A DNA stretch of 64,000 nt from Sulfobacillus acidophilus DSM 10332. Its GTDB lineage: Bacteria; Bacillota; Sulfobacillia; Sulfobacillales; Sulfobacillaceae. Shown piece after piece: positions 34,271 through 42,941 of this stretch. Each line of letters begins with the position of its first letter. The first letter of the stretch is position 1. The notes beneath the pieces were generated by a model. The model saw only the letters and a program-made list of their open reading frames with translations, did no database searches and had not been told where the DNA came from. Both the position numbers and the translations under genes were made by a program. The stretch covers positions 1,364,001-1,428,000 of the forward strand of contig CP003179.1 of NCBI GenBank assembly GCA_000237975.1. Reading direction: 5' to 3'.

Positions 34271-35728
34271 CTATGTGGGCAGGAAATCGAACGTCGGCTT
34301 TTGTTGGGCAGGATAATGGGCTTCGTAGCTGGACGCGAGCGCAATGAGACGGGGTTCGCTCCAAGCCGAGGCGGTCCAGCTGACGCCGAAAGGCGCCCCT
34401 GTCGGTCCGTAGCCGATCGGTAGGGCAATAGACGGATAGCCGGCCTTGGCCGCCAAGGCGGCCCCTTCGGCACCCGGAAAAATCAGGGCGTCCAACTGAT
34501 GAAAGGTCAGCACCCGGTCAATGCCTTCTTGGCGACTTTGACGCCGATCACGCAAACGCGCTTGCCAGTAGGCGGGTTCTTTCAAGCTGCCGGTGGTTTT
34601 GGCGGCGGCCTCAAAAATGGCTTGGCCGTATTGCAGACACCGGTCGGGATACCGTGCGTTAAAGGCCATCACGGCCTCTAAGGAGGAGAGATGGCGAGGA
34701 CCCCACTTGGCTAAAAAGGCGTTTAACGCCGGCTTAAACTCATAGATTAAGACCGTATAATCTTCGTCGTCGGGGGAGCGGGGCAAATCGACCTCGACGA
34801 TCTCGGCCGATTCACGCCGGAGATTGTCGGCCATCGTATCTCCCAGGATCCGTTGCCAGTCGGCGGCTTGGTCCCAATAGGCCCGGGGCCAGCCGATGCG
34901 GGCCCCTTTGAGCCCTTGGTCGGTGACGAAGCGGGTATAATCGGTAGGACGGGAAATGCCTCGCGTAGCCGGATCTTCGGCGTCCTCGCCGGCTAACACG
35001 GTCAGCAGGGCGGCGGCATCGCCGACTCGACGGGCCATGGGGCCGGCGGTATCTTGACTCCAGGCAATCGGAACAATACCGGTTCGGCTAATTAACCCGA
35101 CGGTGGGTTTGATGCCGACCACGCCGTTTTGGGTCGCCGGACTCAAAATGGATCCGGAGGTTTCCGTGCCGACCGTCAACGGGGCCAAGCCGCCGGCCAA
35201 GGCGGCTCCCGAACCCGAGCTGGAGCCGCCGGGATCCAGTACGCCCGGCCCATACGGGTTGAGGACTTGGCCCCCTCGGCTGCTAAAGCCGTTAGGCATA
35301 TGATCGCTGATAAAGTTGGCCCACTCGGTTAATTGGGTTTTGCCGAGGAGGAGCGCGCCGGCTTGCCGGAGACGGGTGACGAGATGCGCGTCCCGCGGTG
35401 CATAGTGGTCGGCCAACGCCCAGGAGCCGGCGGTCGTGTGCATGCGATCCCCGGTCGCGATATTGTCTTTTATCAGCACGGGGATACCATGTAAAGGACT
35501 TCGTGGACCATAACGCCGACGTTCCCGGTCGAGCGCCCAGGCTTCCGCCAAAGCGTCCGGATTGATTTCGGCGATACTGTTTATGTGGGGACCGGCTTCA
35601 TCGATTTGGGTTATGCGTGTCACATAATAGGTGACCAACTCTTCGCTGGTGATCCGGCCTTCGGAGAGCGCGGCCTGAAGCGTGGCCGTATCCGTATAAG
35701 CCCAGTCCATATCGGAAAATGACGACAT
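34271..35728 (-). CDS. Amidase-signature family hydrolase
   Basis: A 485-residue amidase. The Ser-Ser-Lys triad is visible: Lys in PVLIKDNIATGD and the serines in the GGSSSGSGAALAGG loop, with the TETSGSILSPA stretch after it. Length and C-terminal motif GYPSIALPIGYGPTGAPFG fit AtzF/aryl-amidase-type enzymes acting on small amides, not GatA of the tRNA transamidosome. The second Met (35728) is used as start since GGAGGAATCC precedes it. With the downstream peptide-binding protein it may serve uptake and use of amides or peptides. Confidence 0.88.
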   Translation of the reverse strand: MSSFSDMDWAYTDTATLQAALSEGRITSEELVTYYVTRITQIDEAGPHINSIAEINPDALAEAWALDRERRRYGPRSPLHGIPVLIKDNIATGDRMHTTAGSWALADHYAPRDAHLVTRLRQAGALLLGKTQLTEWANFISDHMPNGFSSRGGQVLNPYGPGVLDPGGSSSGSGAALAGGLAPLTVGTETSGSILSPATQNGVVGIKPTVGLISRTGIVPIAWSQDTAGPMARRVGDAAALLTVLAGEDAEDPATRGISRPTDYTRFVTDQGLKGARIGWPRAYWDQAADWQRILGDTMADNLRRESAEIVEVDLPRSPDDEDYTVLIYEFKPALNAFLAKWGPRHLSSLEAVMAFNARYPDRCLQYGQAIFEAAAKTTGSLKEPAYWQARLRDRRQSRQEGIDRVLTFHQLDALIFPGAEGAALAAKAGYPSIALPIGYGPTGAPFGVSWTASAWSEPRLIALASSYEAHYPAQQKPTFDFLPT

Positions 35729-35787
35729 AGGATTCCTCCGCTGACGTGTTTTGATTGTTACTGTCACTATAACCGAGGTAGGGGACG

Positions 35788-36618
35788 GTGAACAGCATGA
35801 GCTGGACGGCAGCCAGCCTGGTGTTCGCGTCGGCGGGGCTTCACGTGACGTGGAACCATTGGGTTCGGCATCAATCGGGGCGATTAGTCGACGTCTGGGC
35901 TATGGTCTCGAGCGGCGGTGTGGTCGCCGCCGTGGCCGCTCTCGTCATTGGAGGAACGGTTGATTGGGCGCGGGCCTGGCCTTATATCATCGCGACCGGC
36001 CTCATTCATACCGTGTATTTTCGGTTGTTGGCCCGTGTCTACCGGGTGCGGCAGTTGGCGGAAGGCTACACCGCTTCGCGCGGCGTCGGCGTGCTGTTGA
36101 CCGCGGGGACGGCTTGGGGGTTCGGGATAGAGCCATGGCGGGGAGATCATATTTTAGGTATTGGGCTGACCGTGCTGGGGATCGGATTGGTGGCGGGGCG
36201 GCCCAGGCGGTATTTCCGTTCCGGGTTCGGCACGATTCACGGGGTCGGTCTGACCATTGCCGCCTACTCGCTGACCGACAGTCTAGCCGTCCACTGGGTG
36301 GCGCCCGATGTCTATGTGGCGCTCCTGTATTTGGGGGCGGCCGTCGGTCTTTGGCCGGCGGTGTGGCAGGAAGGGACCCGCGCGATCGGGTGGCCAGCGG
36401 CGCTCGCTGCCGGAATCGGCAGCGTGTTATCGTATGCGCTGGTTTTGTGGGCGTATCGACTAGGCCCGGTGGCCTCCATCGTCGCAATTCGGCAAGTCGC
36501 CCCGGTGTTGGCTACCGCGTGGGACGGTTGGCAACGCCGACTTCAAGATCCGGTGCCTTCACGGGTCTGGTGGGGCACCCTGTTCGTCGTCGGGGGCGCT
36601 ATCGTACTGGTCGGTTAG
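35788..36618 (+). CDS. DMT-superfamily (EamA-like) transporter
   Basis: A 276-residue polytopic membrane protein with about nine to ten short hydrophobic helices arranged as two repeats, ending WWGTLFVVGGAIVLVG as EamA proteins often do (internal RQVAPVLATAW block). The substrate is unknown. The start is GTG 35788 or ATG 35797; the ribosome-site spacing does not decide. It is divergent from the amidase and its last 60 nt overlap the end of the convergent lysR-type gene. Confidence 0.75.
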   Translation: MNSMSWTAASLVFASAGLHVTWNHWVRHQSGRLVDVWAMVSSGGVVAAVAALVIGGTVDWARAWPYIIATGLIHTVYFRLLARVYRVRQLAEGYTASRGVGVLLTAGTAWGFGIEPWRGDHILGIGLTVLGIGLVAGRPRRYFRSGFGTIHGVGLTIAAYSLTDSLAVHWVAPDVYVALLYLGAAVGLWPAVWQEGTRAIGWPAALAAGIGSVLSYALVLWAYRLGPVASIVAIRQVAPVLATAWDGWQRRLQDPVPSRVWWGTLFVVGGAIVLVG

Positions 36619-37503
36619 GGCTTTTCGGCGGACCGCACCGACAAACGATTGGGCGGCCAGATGATGTTCCAACCGCGTCGGTTGGGTGACCAAATAAAAC
36701 GGGCGCCGCAGATCGACCCCCAGCAACGAGCGGGAAATGGTATGGGGAGTCGGACGAGCCTCCAACAGACTTTGGGACACGAATCCGACTCCAAGACCGG
36801 ACGCGACCGCGTCAATCACGGCGGCGGCACTGTCGACTTCCAATACGATGCGTAAGCGGGTAGAATGCCCTGCTTGACGAATCCGCTCGAGGGCGACGTG
36901 CCATGTGCCGGAGCCAGATTTGCGGCCGATAAAGGGGAAGGTCGTCACGTCGTCCCAAGCCACCGGCGAAGGGAGGTCCCGATACGGCTTTTTATCCGGG
37001 GCCAACAATAAAATTTCGTCGGCGGCCACCGGGACGGCCCTCAAACCGACGTGGGCGGGTTTTATCCCCATAAAACCGACGTGGGCGTCACCGGCCAACA
37101 ATTGGGCTTCTACCGCCTGTGAAGACATTTCCGACAGGACAAACCGGACCCCCGGATATTGGAGTTGAAAATCGGCCAACAGGTTGGGCACCAGACTGAC
37201 GGCGGGACTGGTACTGCTGGCAATCCGCACGGTGCCGATGAGCGAACGGTCCGAGTCCATTAATCGCCGGAGTTCGTGATATTGTCGGGTAACGGATTCC
37301 GCGAATTCGAGAAACAGGACACCCGTCGGGGTAAGCGTCAGCGGTAACGTATCCCGCTGTAACAGCGGGCGCCCAATTTCTTCTTCTAACGCCTTCAGGC
37401 GGCGACTGGCGTTGGGCTGACTCATGGCGACCTGGCGGGCGGCCGCCGTGACACTTCGTTGGCGGGCAACCGCCATAAACAATTTCAGATCTTCCAGGGT
37501 CAT
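36559..37503 (-). CDS. LysR-family transcriptional regulator
   Basis: A 314-residue LTTR. The N-terminal winged helix-turn-helix reads LKLFMAVARQRSVTAAARQV then MSQPNASRRLKALEEEIG. The effector domain includes GTVRIASSTSPAVSLVPNLL and VASGLGVGFVSQS, close to the CysB/CysL/CbbR branch that often senses small anions or metabolites. It is divergent from selD with 92 nt between starts, and an ATAC-N7-GTAT site lies in that gap. LTTRs usually control the divergent neighbour, so selD is the likeliest target. Its 3' end runs 60 nt into the opposing transporter gene. Confidence 0.92.
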   Translation of the reverse strand: MTLEDLKLFMAVARQRSVTAAARQVAMSQPNASRRLKALEEEIGRPLLQRDTLPLTLTPTGVLFLEFAESVTRQYHELRRLMDSDRSLIGTVRIASSTSPAVSLVPNLLADFQLQYPGVRFVLSEMSSQAVEAQLLAGDAHVGFMGIKPAHVGLRAVPVAADEILLLAPDKKPYRDLPSPVAWDDVTTFPFIGRKSGSGTWHVALERIRQAGHSTRLRIVLEVDSAAAVIDAVASGLGVGFVSQSLLEARPTPHTISRSLLGVDLRRPFYLVTQPTRLEHHLAAQSFVGAVRRKALTDQYDSAPDDEQGAPPDP

Positions 37504-37522
37504 GGGCTCACCTCATGCAAAT

Positions 37523-37561
37523 TATACATAACGTGTTGTATATTCGATACCGTACGCGTAT
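37523..37561. promoter_or_regulatory. Putative LysR operator between lysR-type gene and selD
   Basis: Two dyads lie in the divergent gap: TATACA-N8-TGTATA (37523-37542) and ATAC-N7-GTAT (37547-37561). The second fits the T-N11-A rule for LTTR sites exactly and matches the ATAC-N7-GTAT form known for BenM/CatM-type regulators. Placement 35 nt before the selD start suits control of selD and autoregulation. Confidence 0.55.
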
Positions 37562-37595
37562 GGTGAGACCGATATCGCTCGAAGGGGGTGAACCC

Positions 37596-38642
37596 ATGGC
37601 CCATCTACGGCTTACACAAATGACCTCCAAGTCGGGGTGAGGCTGCAAGCTCGGTCCAGAGGAGCTGGATCACGTGCTTGCGGGCGTTCCGCGTTCGGTA
37701 TTTTTTGATCCCCGGGTATTAGTCGGGAATGAAACCCATGATGATGCCGGGGTCTATCAATTGACCGAGGACACCGCCATGGTGCAAACGGTGGATTTCT
37801 TTACCCCGGTGGTGGATGACCCCGAGATTTTCGGCCGGGTGGCGGCAACCAATTCGATTTCCGACATCTATGCCATGGGCGGAACGCCCCTGACGGCATT
37901 AAATCTCTTAGCGGCGCCGGCGGATAAGCTGGATGCCGACGTGATTGCCAAAATGCTGTGGGGCGGCCAGCAAGTGATGGACGCACACCGGACCTATGTG
38001 CTGGGTGGACATTCGATTGACGATCCGGAACCCAAAATGGGGTACGCGGTGACGGGAATCGTTCACCCGCGGCATATTTGGCGAAATAGCACGGCGTCGC
38101 CCGGCGAGTGGCTCTACTTGACCAAGCCGGTCGGATCGGGTGTGGTGATTAAGGCCATCAAAGATGGCGTCGCGACTTTGGAGGAAACCGAAGCGGCCGT
38201 CCAGATGATGACGACATCGAACCGCGACGCGGCGGAAGCCGTTAAGGCGGCGGTCGGCGATCCCGGGGCTTGTACGGATGTCACGGGATTCGGATTGATT
38301 GGCCACGTTTGGGAAATGGCCGAAGGAGCGGCGGTAGCTATCGAACTCTCCTTATCGCAGATTCCGTTTTTGCCGGGGGCCGTCACCTACGCCGAAAATG
38401 ATCGATTTCCCGCCGGAAGCCGGCGCAATTGGGAACATTTTCGGCCGCATGTGGAATTGGCGTTGCCGGATGGACCTCAGGTCCGGCTGTTAGGAGATGC
38501 GGTGACATCGGGGGGGTTGTTGTTCACCGTCCCCGAGGCCAAACGGCCGGTCATCGAAGAGGGGTTTCAGGCCAGAAACCTCCCATTATATCGTATCGGC
38601 CGGGTGCTGGAGGACACGCCGCATATCCGATTAGTGCCCTAG
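37596..38642 (+). CDS. selD: Selenide, water dikinase (SelD), a selenocysteine-containing form
   Basis: Reading from ATG 37596 (RBS AAGGGGG) gives MAHLRLTQMTSKSG, then an in-frame TGA at 37638-37640, then GCKLGPEELDHVLAG and an unbroken frame to 38642. TGA is at codon 15, and the context SG-U-GCK matches the SelD active-site loop where Cys17 of E. coli SelD stands; Lys18 corresponds to the essential Lys20. The rest is canonical: DDAGVYQLTEDTAMVQTVDF, RVAATNSISDIYAMGG, GGHSIDDPEPKMGYAVTG. A SECIS-like hairpin follows the TGA. The product is 348 residues and makes selenophosphate from selenide and ATP. An annotator that stops at TGA would call only 37674-38642. Confidence 0.94.
37645..37681 (+). 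promoter_or_regulatory. Bacterial SECIS element in selD
   Basis: The lower stem GCAAGC (37645-37650) pairs with GCTTGC (37676-37681). The upper stem GGTCCAG (37653-37659) pairs with CTGGATC (37665-37671), with one G-U pair. The apical loop is AGGAG (37660-37664), with G at its second position. The loop begins 19 nt after the UGA, inside the range known for bacterial SECIS elements, which bind SelB to recode UGA as selenocysteine. Confidence 0.85.
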
Positions 38643-38650
38643 CAGGAAAG

Positions 38651-38683
38651 CCCCCAGAGAAAAATCTCTGGGGGTTGCCGTTT
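38651..38683 (+). terminator. Terminator after selD
   Basis: A perfect ten-pair stem CCCCCAGAGA / TCTCTGGGGG with an AAAA loop, followed by TTGCCGTTT. It lies 8 nt after the selD stop and 48 nt before the permease start, so the permease is probably expressed by read-through or its own promoter. Confidence 0.82.
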
Positions 38684-38722
38684 AGGAAGAACCCCAAATC
38701 TCCAAGAAAAGAAGGTGACCGG

Positions 38723-39769
38723 ATGTCAATGCCTTTAGCCCCAAATCCGGCTTCTCGCCGAACCGGCTGGGCCGCGGGCCTTTTTATCGCGATTTTTGTC
38801 CTCGGGGTCTTTTACGCCAAATGGGATCCCTATTATTTGAAGGCATTCTATGTGGCCAGCCATCATACCCTGGGAGCCAGTATCGTGACCGGGCATCACC
38901 CTGGTGCGCCGCCGGTAGGCCTTTCGGCCGCTATCCATTATACGGTGGCTTATTTTAAAGATATTTGGATCGCGTTAGTGGTGGGTCTCTTGGTCGGAGC
39001 CGGTGTGCAGACGCTGTTGCCGACGGATTGGCTGATGCGCATTTTGGGCCGGCGATCCGTCGCCAGCCGCGGGATTGCCTTAGCCGCGGCGGTGCCTTCG
39101 ATGATGTGTACGTGTTGCAGCGCGCCCATTGCGGTGAGTTTAGCCAAGCGACAGGTTTCGTATGGCGCGATATTGGCCTATTGGTTGGGAAATCCCGTAT
39201 TGAATCCGGCAACGATCATTTTTATGGGATTCGTGTTGGGCTGGAATTGGGCATTATATCGCATCGTGATGGGTCTTTTATTGGTCGGAACGGCAGCTTG
39301 GCTGGGCGACCGATGGGGAAAGGCGAATGATTTAGAAGCCCCGCCGCCAGTGGTCGATTCCGAACCGCCCTCTTTCGGTCGGTTCTTGCGCGTGCTTGGG
39401 AAACTGGCAGCCGGGCTTTTGCCGGAATACCTGGTCATTGTGGCCCTTTTGGGGGCAACCCGGGCCTGGCTCTTTCCGGCCATGTCACCCGCTTTGGGCC
39501 ATAGTCTTGGTCTGATGCTCATTTTAGCCGTGGCGGGTACGTTATTTGTCATTCCCACCGCCGGCGAGATTCCCATCGTTCAAACCCTGATGGGATATGG
39601 GTTGGGGATTGGTTCGGCGGCCACCTTAATGATGGTGTTGCCGGCGATCAGCTTGCCGTCCATGGCGATGGTCGGGCAAGGATTACCCAAAAAGCTTTTG
39701 CTGACGATTGCCCTCCTGGTCGTGCTGATGGGGATACTTACCGGGCTTTTGGCTCCTCTCGTTCTTTAA
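38723..39769 (+). CDS. YraQ/UPF0718-type permease
   Basis: A 348-residue polytopic membrane protein of the COG0701 permease family, with about eight to nine helices. A cysteine cluster, MMCTCCSAP, sits at the start of a helix near residue 131 and is typical of this family; the NPVLNPATIIF motif follows, and a second half-repeat contains IPTAGEIPIVQTL. Relatives include candidate arsenic and metal(loid) permeases, but the substrate is unsettled. Location right after selD makes a selenium link worth testing. ATG 38723 follows GAAGGTGA. Start at 38729 is also possible. Confidence 0.8.
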   Translation: MSMPLAPNPASRRTGWAAGLFIAIFVLGVFYAKWDPYYLKAFYVASHHTLGASIVTGHHPGAPPVGLSAAIHYTVAYFKDIWIALVVGLLVGAGVQTLLPTDWLMRILGRRSVASRGIALAAAVPSMMCTCCSAPIAVSLAKRQVSYGAILAYWLGNPVLNPATIIFMGFVLGWNWALYRIVMGLLLVGTAAWLGDRWGKANDLEAPPPVVDSEPPSFGRFLRVLGKLAAGLLPEYLVIVALLGATRAWLFPAMSPALGHSLGLMLILAVAGTLFVIPTAGEIPIVQTLMGYGLGIGSAATLMMVLPAISLPSMAMVGQGLPKKLLLTIALLVVLMGILTGLLAPLVL

Positions 39770-39774
39770 TCGGT

Positions 39775-40143
39775 TTAAATTTCCCTTCGGATGCGGGTTG
39801 GCCGGGTACCCACACCGTACTCGGCCAGGCCGGTGCCGAGACCAATCCAGAACGCGGTCCACCCGGAGGCCCAGGAGATCCCGTTCAATACCCACGGATG
39901 TAAAAAATAGAGTCCTATTACGAGGCTGGTGCCGAACCAGGCGAGGGCAAACCGCCATCCGCGCGCCAAATGGGTGCCCGGAATTTCGAGCAGCAATAAT
40001 GTGAAGAGCGCGGCCACGGCGGATACCCCGAGGACGTCCCGCACCGGCGACGCCGGCGTGCCGGGCACAAACCGGATAAAAATCCACCATAAAATGGCGG
40101 ATGCCATCAAGCGCACAAAGGCGCGGACCCACGTCATGGACAT
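39775..40143 (-). CDS. Hypothetical membrane protein
   Basis: A protein of about 120 residues with three to four hydrophobic segments (WVRAFVRLMASAILWWIF, VSAVAALFTLLLLEI, FALAWFGTSLVIGLYFL, WIGLGTGLAEYG) and a short basic tail. I recognise no family. The start is uncertain among Mets at 40173, 40164, 40143 and 40137; AAAGGG lies six bases before 40137. It converges with the permease gene (5-nt gap). Hydrophobicity pattern argues for a real gene, nothing more. Confidence 0.5.
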   Translation of the reverse strand: MSMTWVRAFVRLMASAILWWIFIRFVPGTPASPVRDVLGVSAVAALFTLLLLEIPGTHLARGWRFALAWFGTSLVIGLYFLHPWVLNGISWASGWTAFWIGLGTGLAEYGVGTRPTRIRREI

Positions 40144-40284
40144 CCCTTTCTTTCGTGTTGTCATCGCTAACATGTCGCAGATCGGAGGTTTTTATTCCGG
40201 CTGGACGCGTCACGCCGCTGCCGGGATCCCTTAAAATGGAGAGAAGTTCAGGTGACAGTCTCTCGTTCGAAGGGGGCGTTTTCG

Positions 40285-41229
40285 ATGAAGGCATGGCGCC
40301 GCCGTCATTCCCGACCGGATACGCATCAGGGATGGAGCCGATGGGCCTTTTGGGTGATTGGTGGAGGCATTGTCGCGGCTTTTGCGACCATCGGCATGAT
40401 TATCGGCCACTATGCCACCCTTCGGCCCGTAGCGTCGCCGGTCGGACCTAACCGAGCGCCGGAGCATCTCACGTCCCGGCCGGTTCATCCGTCGTTATCC
40501 CCGTCGTCGCCGCCTTCTTCGACGACATCGTCTGTCGCGACTCCGACGAGCGCACCGTCGCCATCGGTCACGCCAAGTTGGAATGCGGCCCAGTGGCTCG
40601 CGCTTTTATCGCCCGACGAATCGGATGTGGTGAAAATCACGACTTACGGTAACATGTGGGGGTCTGTGCTGATTAGCGGCAGCGGCTTTTTTACGGATGG
40701 ATACCTCATCACCTGTTATCATGTCGTTGATCACGCCCATTATTATATCGATGTATGGTTTCATGGCGGGGCCGGTCCCTATTACGCCAAAGTCGTGGCC
40801 ACAGATCCGGCCAGTGATTTGGCAGCCTTAAAATTAGACAACGGGATGGATCCGGGAAACCTTCCTTTAGGGACGGTGAACACGGCATCGATCGGAGAGC
40901 CTATTGCCGTAGTGGGGCATCCGGGCGGGGGATCCCTTTATATTACTCCCGGGACATTAACCGCAACCCAAGCCACGATTTCCGTCAACGGCTATGGAAC
41001 GTTATCGCCCATGCTATTACTCCAGGTGGCGGCGATTGGCGGGGATTCGGGCGGCCCTGTGTTTAACACGGCCGGCGACGTGATTGGCGTGTTGGAAGAT
41101 GGCAGCACGGGGATTGCCGGAGAAGGCGGTGCCGTACCGGTATCGTCTTTGACGGCGTTTTTGGACTCGTTAAGCACCATCCCCTCCAACACTCCGCCAT
41201 CGGCTACAAGTCCGAGCCCTAGCCCATAA
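40285..41229 (+). CDS. Membrane-anchored trypsin-like serine protease (HtrA-like)
   Basis: A 314-residue protein. It has one N-terminal membrane segment (about residues 18-40, AFWVIGGGIVAAFATIGMII), then a Ser/Pro/Thr linker (to about 95), then a trypsin-fold domain with His in LITCYHVVDH, Asp in ATDPASDLAALKL and Ser in GGDSGGPVFN. There is no PDZ domain, so it is shorter than DegP/HtrA. The C terminus is another Ser/Pro tail. It should act outside the membrane, perhaps in protein quality control or in processing of the neighbouring anchored proteins. ATG 40285 follows AAGGGGG. Confidence 0.85.
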   Translation: MKAWRRRHSRPDTHQGWSRWAFWVIGGGIVAAFATIGMIIGHYATLRPVASPVGPNRAPEHLTSRPVHPSLSPSSPPSSTTSSVATPTSAPSPSVTPSWNAAQWLALLSPDESDVVKITTYGNMWGSVLISGSGFFTDGYLITCYHVVDHAHYYIDVWFHGGAGPYYAKVVATDPASDLAALKLDNGMDPGNLPLGTVNTASIGEPIAVVGHPGGGSLYITPGTLTATQATISVNGYGTLSPMLLLQVAAIGGDSGGPVFNTAGDVIGVLEDGSTGIAGEGGAVPVSSLTAFLDSLSTIPSNTPPSATSPSPSP

Positions 41230-41297
41230 AACGTCCAGGCAGAAGTCCGATGGGGGTTGAGCGTGAACTCGCATGAAGGGATCGGAGGTAGTGGGAT

Positions 41298-41846
41298 ATG
41301 ACGCCCCTGAACACCCTGATGGTGATGTGGCTTCTCATCGTCATTTTCATTGTCGGACGGAAAGCACGAGGCCGGCGCTGGCGGAAACACCGGATGATGT
41401 CGATAGTGCTCGGTATCATCGCGTTCGGTATGCTCATCGTGATGTCCCGGGTGTTTACTCCGCCGCCACCTGCTTGGGCCGACGAATTGATCGTGACCGC
41501 GTCTCGTGACAATTGGCGAGTCCATCTGATCGTCTCGAATGATACTCCCGTAAAAACTCCGTTAACGACGATTACGGTGGCCTGGCATATGCCGTCCGGA
41601 ATGGTGGCCCCGGCTCCCATGACGTATCGGTTATCAAGCCCTATAACCCGATGGGAGGCCACCTGGACAGAACCGATGGTTTCGCGAGATAAATCGGCGG
41701 CCCAATACAATCTGGCTCTTGCCCGCATTAGGGTTACCCTCCATGGTCCAGGACACACCCAAACCATCGTTCAACCTCTTGGTATTGGGGGGCAGGTTCG
41801 ACCGATTCCGCCCGGCCTACATCTATCCTACTCCCATAAGTCCTAG
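41298..41846 (+). CDS. Hypothetical membrane protein
   Basis: A 182-residue protein with two N-terminal hydrophobic helices (LMVMWLLIVIFIVG and SIVLGIIAFGMLIVM) around a very basic loop (RKARGRRWRKHR), then an extracytoplasmic beta-rich region. No family recognised. ATG 41298 follows GGAGG nine bases upstream, and codon use looks coding. It lies 68 nt after the protease gene and may share its transcript. Confidence 0.65.
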   Translation: MTPLNTLMVMWLLIVIFIVGRKARGRRWRKHRMMSIVLGIIAFGMLIVMSRVFTPPPPAWADELIVTASRDNWRVHLIVSNDTPVKTPLTTITVAWHMPSGMVAPAPMTYRLSSPITRWEATWTEPMVSRDKSAAQYNLALARIRVTLHGPGHTQTIVQPLGIGGQVRPIPPGLHLSYSHKS

Positions 41847-42191
41847 CGACGTTCAGACCCCCGATAGTCAACCTGATTCATCCGTCTCCGTTACTTGTTT
41901 CATGGGAGAGGCATTGGGGGCCATCGTTGGCGGCGTGTCTACAACAGTAGCGGATCAGCGCGGTTTCGGAATGTGTGTTTAACGGCGAGCCCGGGGGGGA
42001 ACCGAATTGCACCGCGGGTTACGGGGGTCATAAAAATCCCCACCATGGTCGGCAATATGCTATCGTGGAAATCGGACACATGAATGCCCATCAATTGAAA
42101 CGCATCCTTTAATGGCCATCGACACGTACGAAAGCCGTAGTCGTCCACGAAACCCTCCGGTGAGGGGATTTTAACATGAGGGGCATATTTT
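41847..42191. other. 345-nt stretch without a supported gene
   Basis: No convincing gene on either strand. The - strand has an open frame (41939-42229) with protein-like composition around GFVDDYGFRTCRWPLKDAF, but it starts inside the next gene without a ribosome site. It may be a coding remnant. Confidence 0.5.
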
Positions 42192-42749
42192 ATGCTTAAA
42201 CGGATTAAAAAATGGCATGGAGTGTCCATTGGAGCCGTCGGTGCGTTTACCGTCCTTGTCCTTTTGGCTCTGCCGCCCCATCACTCATCGGCCACTCGTG
42301 CCAAACTAGGGGAAGAGAAGTATCAGAGGATCAGTACGTGGCATCCGAGTCGACCTACACATCCACCATTGCCAAATCCGGTTACCACACCTCCACCTTC
42401 AGTCCCCCGAATTATTGTCGACAATGATCAGGTGGTTAATGCCGGGGCTATGGCCCCGATGTATCACCTAACTCCCAACGGTCCTATGCAAATAACCGGG
42501 TATGTCGATGCCCGGTGGAATGTTGTGGCCGGTTCAGAAGTCACCAATCCGTCGGTAGGCGTGGTAATAACCTACTATCTTGCACCGAACAATCCCGGAC
42601 AGCCGATCCAACAGATATATCAAGTGCCGGGTGCAGGGACCATCAATGTCGTGGGATTTCAGGGCAATTTAGTGGAATTACGAAGTGCAACCGGTACCGG
42701 TTCCTTTAACCTACAAACCCGTCAAACGACGTGGAAAGCGAATGGATAA
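42192..42749 (+). CDS. Hypothetical anchored or secreted protein
   Basis: A 185-residue protein with a basic start (MLKRIKKWHG), one hydrophobic segment (VSIGAVGAFTVLVLLALP), a Pro-rich linker (residues 50-72) and a beta-rich exported domain (PMQITGYVDARWNVVAG, GVVITYYLAPNNPG, TGSFNLQTRQTTW). No family recognised; the layout resembles the preceding two proteins (anchor, Pro-rich linker, outer domain). ATG 42192 has GAGGGG about ten bases upstream. Confidence 0.6.
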   Translation: MLKRIKKWHGVSIGAVGAFTVLVLLALPPHHSSATRAKLGEEKYQRISTWHPSRPTHPPLPNPVTTPPPSVPRIIVDNDQVVNAGAMAPMYHLTPNGPMQITGYVDARWNVVAGSEVTNPSVGVVITYYLAPNNPGQPIQQIYQVPGAGTINVVGFQGNLVELRSATGTGSFNLQTRQTTWKANG

Positions 42750-42941
42750 CGCCAAAGACGGGAGGCATCCCGGGATGCAGTCACGCTGGTTGGGGCAACG
42801 TGGTTTAAACCTTCGGAGGAATGGGCATGGCACTGTGGAAAATTCAGACGGCCAATCCCGTCAAAAACCCACTAAGCCTTCGTATTCTGACTATCCTCTG
42901 TGGCATGGTGCTCATCATCCTTATGCCGGTCCTCATATCCT

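Noticed and set aside
35729-35787. A divergent promoter between the amidase and DMT transporter genes (TTGATT and CTATAA).
   Set aside because: The spacing between the two elements is about 10 nt, too short for a standard promoter.
41939-42229. A 96-codon frame on the - strand covering a gap.
   Set aside because: It begins inside the 42192 gene, has no ribosome site and matches no family. Kept only as a possible remnant.
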